Shown here: one piece after another, positions 1 to 5,306 of the stretch
Numbering within the stretch: position 1 is the stretch's first letter
How the letters are laid out: every line of letters begins with the position of its first letter
Source of the DNA: Candidatus Segatella caccae
GTDB lineage: Bacteria > Bacteroidota > Bacteroidia > Bacteroidales > Bacteroidaceae
NCBI GenBank assembly: GCA_900556395.1
Contig: USOQ01000096.1
Span: 1 to 7,218, forward strand
Length of the DNA stretch: 7,218 nucleotides
Reading direction: 5' to 3'
Translations under genes and position numbers: made by a program
Notes under the pieces: generated by a model
What the model was told of the DNA's origin: nothing
Databases searched by the model: none
The model's input: only the letters and a program-made list of their open reading frames with translations

Positions 1-58
1 CAAACCTTGAACCTCTTGATCCGTAGTCAAGTGCTCTATTCAGTTGAGCTACGGAGCC
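1..58 (-). tRNA. tRNA-Arg(ACG), copy 2 of a tandem pair, 3' part cut by the window edge
   Basis: Read on the minus strand, the gene begins at 58 with the acceptor strand GGCTCCG, then TA, the D arm, an anticodon stem CTTGA/TCAAG around the loop CTACGGA (anticodon ACG), the variable region and the first part of the T arm. The rest of the T loop, the 3' acceptor strand and the terminator lie off the window. Bases 1-55 are identical to 104-158 of the complete neighbouring copy, so this is a tandem duplication with a period of 103 bp. The one difference inside the gene is at position 3 of the acceptor stem (C here, T in the other copy). It is the last gene of the Lys-Arg-Arg unit as far as can be seen. 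Confidence 0.93.
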
Positions 59-87
59 AAACTTTGCAATTCTCTTGTTTTGGAATG

Positions 88-161
88 TGATTCCGCAAGG
101 ATTCAAACCTTGAACCTCTTGATCCGTAGTCAAGTGCTCTATTCAGTTGAGCTACGGAACC
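88..161 (-). tRNA. tRNA-Arg(ACG), complete
   Basis: This is a 74-nt cloverleaf on the minus strand. The acceptor GGTTCCG pairs with CGGAATC (one G-T pair), with discriminator A. The D stem is GCTC/GAGC, the anticodon stem CTTGA/TCAAG with loop CTACGGA, and the T stem CAAGG/CCTTG with loop TTTGAAT. The anticodon is ACG; by family knowledge A34 is deaminated to inosine by TadA, so the tRNA reads CGU, CGC and CGA. No CCA is encoded, so a CCA-adding enzyme is needed. The oddity is in the elbow: the D loop AACTGAATA has A at position 19 where G is expected, and the T loop has T at position 56 where C is expected. Position 15 is A and position 48 is T. The tertiary pairs 19-56 and 15-48 therefore both read A-U instead of G-C. 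It lies 20 nt downstream of tRNA-Lys and 29 nt upstream of the second Arg copy. Confidence 0.95.
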
Positions 162-181
162 ATGCTCTGATTACTCTTTTG

Positions 182-254
182 TACACCCTTAGGGATTCGA
201 ACCCTAGACCCACTGATTAAGAGTCAGTTGCTCTACCAACTGAGCTAAGGGTGC
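182..254 (-). tRNA. tRNA-Lys(CTT)
   Basis: This is a 73-nt cloverleaf on the minus strand. The acceptor GCACCCT pairs with AGGGTGT (one G-T pair), with discriminator A. The D arm is GCTC-AGTTGGTA-GAGC with the usual GG. The anticodon stem ACTGA/TCAGT encloses the loop CTCTTAA (anticodon CTT, lysine codon AAG). The T arm is TAGGG-TTCGAAT-CCCTA, fully canonical. CCA is not encoded. It is the first gene of the unit, 31 nt downstream of the -7 box of the promoter at 286-317, and is followed by the two tRNA-Arg genes. Confidence 0.96.
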
Positions 255-260
255 AACGTT

Positions 261-340
261 AAGCCTCATTTCTGAATTGCGAGTGCAAAGGTACTGCTTT
301 TATTTGATTCCACCAAATTTTTTATCAACTTTTTTCTAAC
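261..340 (-). repeat. Left arm of an inverted repeat (tRNA promoter segment)
   Basis: This 80-bp segment, read on the minus strand, matches 7061-7140 on the plus strand at 68 of 80 positions without gaps (counted by eye). The core 277-310 matches 7091-7124 perfectly over 34 bp. The segment runs from the stop codon of the GHL10 gene through the -33 and -7 boxes into the transcribed leader. The match fades into the tRNA-proximal leader, so the shared part is the promoter and transcription start region, not the tRNA. Confidence 0.9.
286..317 (-). promoter_or_regulatory. Bacteroidetes-type promoter of the tRNA Lys-Arg-Arg unit
   Basis: On the minus strand a -33 box TTTG (314-317) and a -7 box TACCTTTG (286-293) are separated by 20 nt, matching the known Bacteroidetes pattern TTTG-N19~21-TAnnTTTG. 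An A-rich tract lies just upstream, running back to the stop codon of the GHL10 gene. Nearly the same sequence, inverted, precedes tRNA-Asp at the other end of the window. Confidence 0.85.
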
Positions 341-2048
341 TTTTTTGTTGATTTCTCTTGAAGAAAGTACCTAAAGTATGTTCTATGTTCTTGTAAGTCA
401 CACAGTTGAGTGTATATACGCCATCGTTCATTTTTTTGATGTTTATTTTATCATTCATGGGCTTCGTGATGTATACAGCCTGTCCTTGCATATTTTTTAC
501 AACGATAAATTTGCAGTCAGTTTCCTTACTGAAGTGAGGTAGGAGCACGTATCCGTCGGTTACAGTTAGTTTATTTGCTTTGCCATATCCTCTTGCAGTA
601 TACTTTGGAAGTTCTGCCTGATTGAGTTGTAGTGCTTTACTCTCGTTGCCATAGTCGTCCATGCAGGTTACGGCGTAGTAAGTGGGTTGTGGGCTTGTTC
701 TTGTTTCCAGTTGCATCTTCTTGATTCTGGTCAGTAAGAGGTTGCGGGCATCTTGTGTGTCTACAGGGTATTTGTTGCTTGCATATACATTATAATATAT
801 ATGCGGTGTACTGATGTGAGTACCGTCCTCGTAAAGTTTGCTATTGCTCCATCTTAGTGTTGTGATACCATTTTTCACTTCCATGGTAAGAGTATGTGGA
901 CTTTGTGGCAGTTTGTCGCTTTGCCAAGTCATTGGTGGCACTAATGCAGGGAAGCGATTAAAGTTATTCGTTACGAAGTCGTAGATGCCCTGATGGTTGT
1001 CGAGTAAGAATTTATTGCGAAAGAAAGCATGGCCTTCACCGATATTTCGTAGATGGTATAATTCGCTGGTTATATCATTGATGTTCCATTTTCCCTCTTT
1101 TGGGTCAAGGAAGTAGATGCCTAACCCTGGTGCGATGATTCTTCCATGGCTGTTCTCTTGCCAATCGATAGCGAAAGGAAAGAATTGGTCGCCTCTAAAG
1201 TACATCATTGGGAAGAGTTCGTCCATCAGTCCGTCTTTCAACCACGCCTGTGCGTCTTGTGCCACTTTGGTGTATGCGTTCCATCCATGGCTCCAGTATC
1301 GAGTTAGGTCGTCGAACTTGCCAATGGGGGCACAGCTCATCTTTACCCAGGGTTTTTCTTGTTTTACGGCTTGGTATATTTGTTTTACGATGCGCGTGAT
1401 ATTTTCTCTGGCTTGTTGTCTACTGATTTTTATTTTCCAGGTTTCGGGATAGCGTATGTAGTCGAGGTGAATACCGTCGATGTCATATCGTTGTACGATT
1501 TCACGACACATATTGGCAAGATACGTAGCCGTTTGTGGCGCTTCTGGGTTCATGAATCCTTCTTGGTCGATACGTTTTATCAGATTGGGGTGTCGCTTCC
1601 TGAGCTGTTTGCATCCGTAGGTGTTCCATTTGCCAATGGGTATCGTTACCACCCAGGCATGGATTTCCATCCCTCGTTTGTGACATTCCTCTATGGCATA
1701 CTGTAGAGCATCGTATCCTGGCGACTTGCCAGGGAATCCCGACAGACATCCATCCCACGGCTCGTATAGTGAGGGATAGATGGTAGTGGCGCGGATGCGA
1801 GTTTGTAAAAGCACCGTGTTGATGTTGGCTTTCTGCAGTTGGTCGAGAATTTTTCTTAGTTCATCTTTCTGTTTTTCTGCCGATCTTTCCGACTGTGCGT
1901 AACAGTGAGGCCAGTCTATGCCACCTATGGTGGTTAGCCATACAGCTCTTACTTCATATTTAGGATTGGGGGTAACGGTGAAGAAACTCTGACCATCTGC
2001 GGTCGTAGAGAGATAAAAAAGTATAAATATTATATATAAAATGCGCAT
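336..2048 (-). CDS. Exported GHL10/DUF187 glycosyl-hydrolase-like protein with FN3-like and possible T9SS tail domains
   Basis: This 570-residue protein has a cleavable signal peptide (about residues 1-19, ending ADG before Q20; no lipobox cysteine). The family 10 glycosyl-hydrolase-like domain (GHL10/DUF187, the family of E. coli DigH/YddW and B. subtilis YngK) covers about 32-365. Visible marks are EVRAVWLTT at 32-40, NTVLLQTRIRATTIYPS at 77-93, EIHAWVV at 128-134 and the signature DGIHLDYIRYP at 191-201. DigH cleaves peptide-free peptidoglycan glycan, so a glycan hydrolase at or outside the envelope is likely; the exact substrate is not shown. A fibronectin-III-like region follows at about 380-475. 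Residues about 500-565 (NMQGQAVY, INIKKMNDGVYTL, GTFFKR) resemble a type IX secretion C-terminal domain. The ATG at 2046-2048 is the only start giving a full signal peptide, and its leader is only about 15 nt, with no Shine-Dalgarno sequence. The gene is transcribed divergently from cstA. Its TAG stop lies at the upstream edge of the tRNA-Lys promoter, with no clear terminator between. Confidence 0.9.
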   Translation of the reverse strand: MRILYIIFILFYLSTTADGQSFFTVTPNPKYEVRAVWLTTIGGIDWPHCYAQSERSAEKQKDELRKILDQLQKANINTVLLQTRIRATTIYPSLYEPWDGCLSGFPGKSPGYDALQYAIEECHKRGMEIHAWVVTIPIGKWNTYGCKQLRKRHPNLIKRIDQEGFMNPEAPQTATYLANMCREIVQRYDIDGIHLDYIRYPETWKIKISRQQARENITRIVKQIYQAVKQEKPWVKMSCAPIGKFDDLTRYWSHGWNAYTKVAQDAQAWLKDGLMDELFPMMYFRGDQFFPFAIDWQENSHGRIIAPGLGIYFLDPKEGKWNINDITSELYHLRNIGEGHAFFRNKFLLDNHQGIYDFVTNNFNRFPALVPPMTWQSDKLPQSPHTLTMEVKNGITTLRWSNSKLYEDGTHISTPHIYYNVYASNKYPVDTQDARNLLLTRIKKMQLETRTSPQPTYYAVTCMDDYGNESKALQLNQAELPKYTARGYGKANKLTVTDGYVLLPHFSKETDCKFIVVKNMQGQAVYITKPMNDKINIKKMNDGVYTLNCVTYKNIEHTLGTFFKRNQQKS

Positions 2049-2066
2049 AATCTTTCAATTTGGCAA

Positions 2067-2097
2067 CAAAGATACTGATATTTTTTCTTATATCAAA
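2067..2097 (-). promoter_or_regulatory. Promoter of the GHL10 gene
   Basis: On the minus strand a TTTG box (2094-2097) and TATCTTTG (2067-2074) are separated by exactly 19 nt, an ideal Bacteroidetes promoter. The -7 box is only 18 nt upstream of the start codon, so the mRNA leader would be very short. The -33 box sits inside the spacer of the opposing cstA promoter. Confidence 0.8.
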
Positions 2098-2114
2098 TAA
2101 AAATGTTACTTTTG
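2083..2114 (+). promoter_or_regulatory. Probable promoter of cstA
   Basis: TACTTTTG at 2107-2114 fits the TAnnTTTG -7 box. The -33 position (about 2083-2086) holds only a T tract (TTTT) instead of TTTG, 20 nt upstream. The start codon of cstA is 29 nt beyond the -7 box. The region overlaps the divergent GHL10 promoter on the other strand. Confidence 0.6.
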
Positions 2115-2142
2115 CCAAGAATTTTAAACGAAACAAGAAGAA

Positions 2143-3657
2143 ATGGTTAGCTTTTTACTGAGTTTGGTAGCCCTTGTTTTAGGCTATCTTTTTTATGGAA
2201 AGTTTGTGGCTCACGTGTTTGGGCCAGACGACCGTCCTACGCCCGCAGTGACTAAGGCGGATGGGGTAGATTTCATCGTACTGCCCAGTTGGAAAATCTT
2301 CATGATTCAATTCCTTAATATTGCCGGAACGGGTCCTATCTTTGGTGCTATTATGGGTGCTTGGTATGGTCCAGTGGCATATTTGTGGATTGTATTTGGA
2401 TGCATTTTTGCAGGAGCCATGCACGATTATATGAGCGGAATGCTTAGTATGCGTCATGGCGGTGCAGGTCTCCCGGAGTTAGTGGGACGGTATTTGGGTA
2501 ATACTACTCGCAAGGTCATGCTGGTCTTCTCCGTTCTTTTGCTCATGATGGTAGGAGTTGTTTTTGTTTATAGTCCCGCTATTATTCTTGAGTCGATGTG
2601 TGGTTCCAAGATGTTTTGGATAATAGTCATCTTTATTTATTACATCATAGCCACCTTGCTGCCTATAGATAAGATAATAGGTAAGGTTTACCCTCTCTTT
2701 GCTATTTCGCTACTTTTCATGGCTGCAGCTTTGATGATAGGCTTATTTGTTAAAATGCCTGCCATACCAGAGCTTTGGGATCAGTTGGGCTCGAGTCATC
2801 TTGACGCCTATCCAGCTTGGTTGGGTACCGATTCGTTCATGACCAAGAATCCGTTATTCCCTTGTCTGTTTATCACGATAGCCTGTGGTGCGATTAGTGG
2901 TTTTCATGCTACGCAGAGTCCGCTGATGGCTCGCTGTATCAAGTCAGAGAAGATGGGACGTCCTATCTTTTATGGTTCGATGATTACCGAGGGTATAGTG
3001 GCACTCATTTGGGCAACAGTCTCTATGTATTTCTTTTATTATGGAGGTTGGCGTGAGGTTGTTTCTTCCGAAGTAGCCCAGCAGTTTATTGCTCAGTCTG
3101 CAGATGGCCAGACTTTGATTCAGTATTATGATGCTCCCACGGTAGTCAAGTTGGTATGCTCTTCTTGGCTGGGAGTGGCAGGTGGAGTTCTTGCCCTCTT
3201 AGGTGTTGTGGCAGCTCCTATCACCAGTGGTGATACCGCATTTCGTAGTGCTCGTCTTATCATAGCGGAGGCTTTAGGCATGGAGCAGCGCACGATGCAT
3301 CGTCGCCTCTTCATCTGTATTCCAATGTTTGTTATAGCCATCCTGTTGTTAGTATGGCAGATGGGTAATCCCGATGGTTTTAATGTCATCTGGCAGTATT
3401 TCGGTTGGGCCAACCAGACGCTCTCTGTCTTTACACTTTGGACTCTCACCGTTTATCTTGTGCAGAAGCAAAAACCTTTCTTTGTTACTCTGTTGCCAGC
3501 CTTGTTTATGACGGTCGTTTGTTCTACCTTCTTGCTTGTTTCTAAGCAGGCCTTAGGATTGCAGTCAGTTGTAGCTTATACAGGTAGTGTGATTATTTTG
3601 GTTTTGGCTTTAGTGTGGTTTTTTGCTTGGTACACCAAGTATCAGCGTAATCATTAA
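2143..3657 (+). CDS. cstA: Carbon starvation protein A family transporter, short Bacteroidetes form
   Basis: This is a 504-residue inner-membrane protein with roughly twelve hydrophobic segments (for example about 1-20, 50-96, 124-150, 155-204, 237-300, 335-360, 388-440, 446-497). Family marks are the N-terminal CstA core FLNIAGTGPIFGAIMGAWYG (57-76) followed by GAMHDYMSGMLSMRHGG (91-107), ISGFHATQSPLMAR (251-264), APITSGDTAFRSARLI (358-373) and the C-terminal QYFGWANQTLSVFTLW (418-433). CstA-family members take up peptides and pyruvate in enterobacteria; the substrate here is not evident. E. coli CstA has about 700 residues, so this is the short form, but both conserved ends are present and nothing suggests truncation. 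ATG 2143 is preceded by AAGAAG, a weak ribosome site, and follows a plausible promoter. It is the first gene of the rightward series; the next gene starts 27 nt after its stop. Confidence 0.92.
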   Translation: MVSFLLSLVALVLGYLFYGKFVAHVFGPDDRPTPAVTKADGVDFIVLPSWKIFMIQFLNIAGTGPIFGAIMGAWYGPVAYLWIVFGCIFAGAMHDYMSGMLSMRHGGAGLPELVGRYLGNTTRKVMLVFSVLLLMMVGVVFVYSPAIILESMCGSKMFWIIVIFIYYIIATLLPIDKIIGKVYPLFAISLLFMAAALMIGLFVKMPAIPELWDQLGSSHLDAYPAWLGTDSFMTKNPLFPCLFITIACGAISGFHATQSPLMARCIKSEKMGRPIFYGSMITEGIVALIWATVSMYFFYYGGWREVVSSEVAQQFIAQSADGQTLIQYYDAPTVVKLVCSSWLGVAGGVLALLGVVAAPITSGDTAFRSARLIIAEALGMEQRTMHRRLFICIPMFVIAILLLVWQMGNPDGFNVIWQYFGWANQTLSVFTLWTLTVYLVQKQKPFFVTLLPALFMTVVCSTFLLVSKQALGLQSVVAYTGSVIILVLALVWFFAWYTKYQRNH

Positions 3658-3684
3658 ATATTTAAAAGAATAACGATTATTTAC

Positions 3685-4167
3685 ATGAAAAAATTAGCAG
3701 TAATGTTGGTAGCTCTGTTTATGACAGTAGCTGCTAACGCACAATTCGAGAAAGGTAAAGTATATTGCGGTGCATCGCTCTCAAACCTCGGTTTGAGTTA
3801 TAGTGGCAGTTCTGAGCTGAAGTTAGGTCTTAATGCTCAGGCTGGTTATCTTTTTGCCGACAATCTGATGGCAGTAGGAACTGTGGGTTATAATCACGTA
3901 GGTTCTTCAGATGTGTCAGATTATGTGTCGGTGGGTGTTCAGGGACGTTATTATATCATCCAGAACGGACTCTATTTGGGTTTGGGCGCAAAATACATCC
4001 ATTCGGGTAGCTATAATGATGTGATGCCAGGACTGGAAGTGGGCTATGCTTTTTTTGTGAGCAAGACGGTGACTATAGAGCCTGCCGTATATTACGACCA
4101 GAGTTTTAAGGATCATTCCAATTTCTCTACCATCGGTCTCAAGGTAGGTGTAGGCATTTACCTGTAA
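3685..4167 (+). CDS. Small outer-membrane beta-barrel protein (OmpA-barrel/porin-like fold)
   Basis: This 160-residue protein has a clear signal peptide MKKLAVMLVALFMTVAANA (1-19), cut before QFEKG. The mature part is a series of alternating polar/hydrophobic strands separated by short turns: GKVYCGASLSNLGLSYS, ELKLGLNAQAGYLF, LMAVGTVGYNHVG, YVSVGVQGRYYI, LYLGLGAKYIHSG, MPGLEVGYAFFV, VTIEPAVYYDQSF and the last strand STIGLKVGVGIYL at the C-terminus. This fits an eight-stranded barrel of the OMP_b-brl type found throughout Bacteroidetes. There are no added domains (no OmpA peptidoglycan-binding region), and no specific function can be assigned. The gene lies 27 nt after cstA with no obvious promoter in the gap, and its TAA is 3 nt before the recR start, so it is probably co-transcribed with both. 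Confidence 0.85.
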   Translation: MKKLAVMLVALFMTVAANAQFEKGKVYCGASLSNLGLSYSGSSELKLGLNAQAGYLFADNLMAVGTVGYNHVGSSDVSDYVSVGVQGRYYIIQNGLYLGLGAKYIHSGSYNDVMPGLEVGYAFFVSKTVTIEPAVYYDQSFKDHSNFSTIGLKVGVGIYL

Positions 4168-4170
4168 GCT

Positions 4171-4782
4171 ATGATGCGTCAGTATCCGTCGATTTTGCTT
4201 GACAAGGCTGTAGGCGAGTTTGCCAAACTTCCAGGAATCGGGCGCAAGACGGCCTTGCGCTTGGTTCTTCACATGTTGCGTCAGACCGATGAGGATGTGA
4301 TGACTTTTGCCGATGCTCTCTCTCGTCTGAAAAGGGAAGTCAAGTATTGTAAGGTGTGTCACAACATCAGCGATACCGATGTGTGTTCTATTTGCAGCGA
4401 TTCTCGCCGTGATGGTTCTGTCATCTGTGTGGTAGAAAACGTGCAAGACGTGATGGCTGTAGAGAATACCCAGCAATTTCATGGTCTCTATCATGTCTTA
4501 GGGGGTGTCATTTCTCCTATGGATGGTGTAGGACCTGCTGACTTGGAAATCGACTCACTTGTAGAGCGTGTAAGTCAGGGTGGGGTAAAGGAAGTTATCT
4601 TGGCATTGAGCAGTACTATGGAGGGAGATACGACCAACTTTTTCATATCGCGTAAGTTGGCTCAGTATCCTGTTAAACTGTCGGTGATAGCCCGTGGAAT
4701 CTCTGTGGGTGATGAACTGGAATATACTGATGAGGTAACTTTGGGTCGCTCCATTCTTAACCGTACACCTTTTGCCCAGTAG
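4171..4782 (+). CDS. recR: Recombination mediator protein RecR
   Basis: This 203-residue protein has the usual RecR length (201 in E. coli) and all domains in order. The helix-hairpin-helix is at about 11-35 (KLPGIGRKTALRL), and the zinc finger uses C60, C63, C72 and C75. The Toprim domain starts at ICVVENVQDV (85-94) and continues through GGVISPMDGVGP (111-122) and ILALSSTMEGDTT (143-155). The C-terminal segment is IARGISVGDELEYTDEVTLGRSI (173-195). RecR works with RecO (and RecF) to load RecA onto SSB-coated single-stranded DNA in gap repair. The start is ATG 4171, 3 nt after the omp stop; a second in-frame ATG directly follows (4174), and either could be used. There is no Shine-Dalgarno sequence, so translation coupled to the omp gene is plausible. 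No residue expected for function appears missing. Confidence 0.97.
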   Translation: MMRQYPSILLDKAVGEFAKLPGIGRKTALRLVLHMLRQTDEDVMTFADALSRLKREVKYCKVCHNISDTDVCSICSDSRRDGSVICVVENVQDVMAVENTQQFHGLYHVLGGVISPMDGVGPADLEIDSLVERVSQGGVKEVILALSSTMEGDTTNFFISRKLAQYPVKLSVIARGISVGDELEYTDEVTLGRSILNRTPFAQ

Positions 4783-4784
4783 CA

Positions 4785-4798
4785 AGGCTTTTAAGCCT
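4785..4798 (+). terminator. Weak hairpin just after recR
   Basis: The sequence AGGCT-TTTA-AGCCT starts 3 nt after the recR stop and is followed by a pyrimidine-rich stretch with several T runs. The 5-bp stem with a 4-nt loop (6 bp if closed on a 2-nt loop) is short and the T tract is broken by C residues, so it may act only as a weak or partial terminator, or as an mRNA 3' end structure. Confidence 0.35.
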
Positions 4799-4859
4799 CT
4801 CTTTCTATCTCTTTTGGCAGATTCTCTCTACTTATAACCTATAAAAATAAGCGTAAAGA

Positions 4860-5303
4860 ATGTTAGATTTAAAAATAGCACAGCGTTATCTGATGCTCAA
4901 TTTTGTGCTGATGATAGCACTCTGTTTGCTGATAGTCGTTCTCTATGAGTGCGAAATTCTTGTATCAAGTGATTTGTCCAACAACACGCAGTTGGTGTTC
5001 TTCTTGCAGATTGTGATGGAGTTTGCGTCTATCATAGTCATACCAGTAGCGTTAAAGCTTTTTGCCTTCAAGCCTGTGCGCAGACGACTGTTGGAAACCA
5101 AGGGTACAGCATTGCTTCGCTGGGGTACAGTTCGCATACAGTTGCTCTGTGTCCCCATGCTTGTTGATACCCTGTTGTATTATCAGACGATGTGGGCGGG
5201 TTTTGGTTATTTAGGTATTATCCTGCTGTTGTGTCTCTTCTTTGTTTATCCTTCCATGGGTAGATGTATAGACGAGACTTCCGAACCAATAAATGAGCAA
5301 TAG
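4860..5303 (+). CDS. Four-helix membrane protein of unknown function
   Basis: I do not recognise a named family. The 147-residue protein has four hydrophobic segments at about 11-30, 44-68, 91-107 and 110-131. A basic loop (KPVRRRLLETKG) lies between the second and third, and a short polar tail (DETSEPINEQ) follows the last. There is no signal peptide or catalytic motif. By the positive-inside rule the basic loop would be cytoplasmic. It sits between recR (77-nt gap, including the weak hairpin) and a glycosyltransferase (3-nt gap), an arrangement I recall in other Bacteroidales, so it may be functionally linked to the glycosyltransferase; this is inference. The start ATG 4860 follows an A-rich leader without a good ribosome site, and I see no consensus TAnnTTTG promoter in the gap. 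Confidence 0.82.
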   Translation: MLDLKIAQRYLMLNFVLMIALCLLIVVLYECEILVSSDLSNNTQLVFFLQIVMEFASIIVIPVALKLFAFKPVRRRLLETKGTALLRWGTVRIQLLCVPMLVDTLLYYQTMWAGFGYLGIILLLCLFFVYPSMGRCIDETSEPINEQ

Positions 5304-5306
5304 AAC

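Noticed and set aside
1..161. Direct repeat of about 55 bp with 103-bp period, considered as a CRISPR or integration-site repeat
   Set aside because: Both copies fold as tRNA-Arg(ACG); the repeat is fully explained by tandem tRNA genes, and no integrase or short spacers are present.
1117..1758. Several open frames on either strand inside the GHL10 gene
   Set aside because: All lie inside a gene with clear family motifs; their sequences are low in recognisable structure and have no own promoters.
3626..3639. Dyad CTTGGT-AC-ACCAAG near the 3' end of cstA, considered as a terminator
   Set aside because: It lies inside the coding region, has only a 2-nt loop and is not followed by a T tract.
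3916..4494. A 192-codon open frame on the minus strand across omp and recR
   Set aside because: It is antisense to two well-supported genes, has no recognisable domain or signal, and its composition looks like a reverse shadow of the coding strand.
4799..4859. Possible promoter between recR and the membrane protein gene
   Set aside because: There are TTTG and TATAA-like strings, but no TAnnTTTG box at correct spacing; too weak to call.
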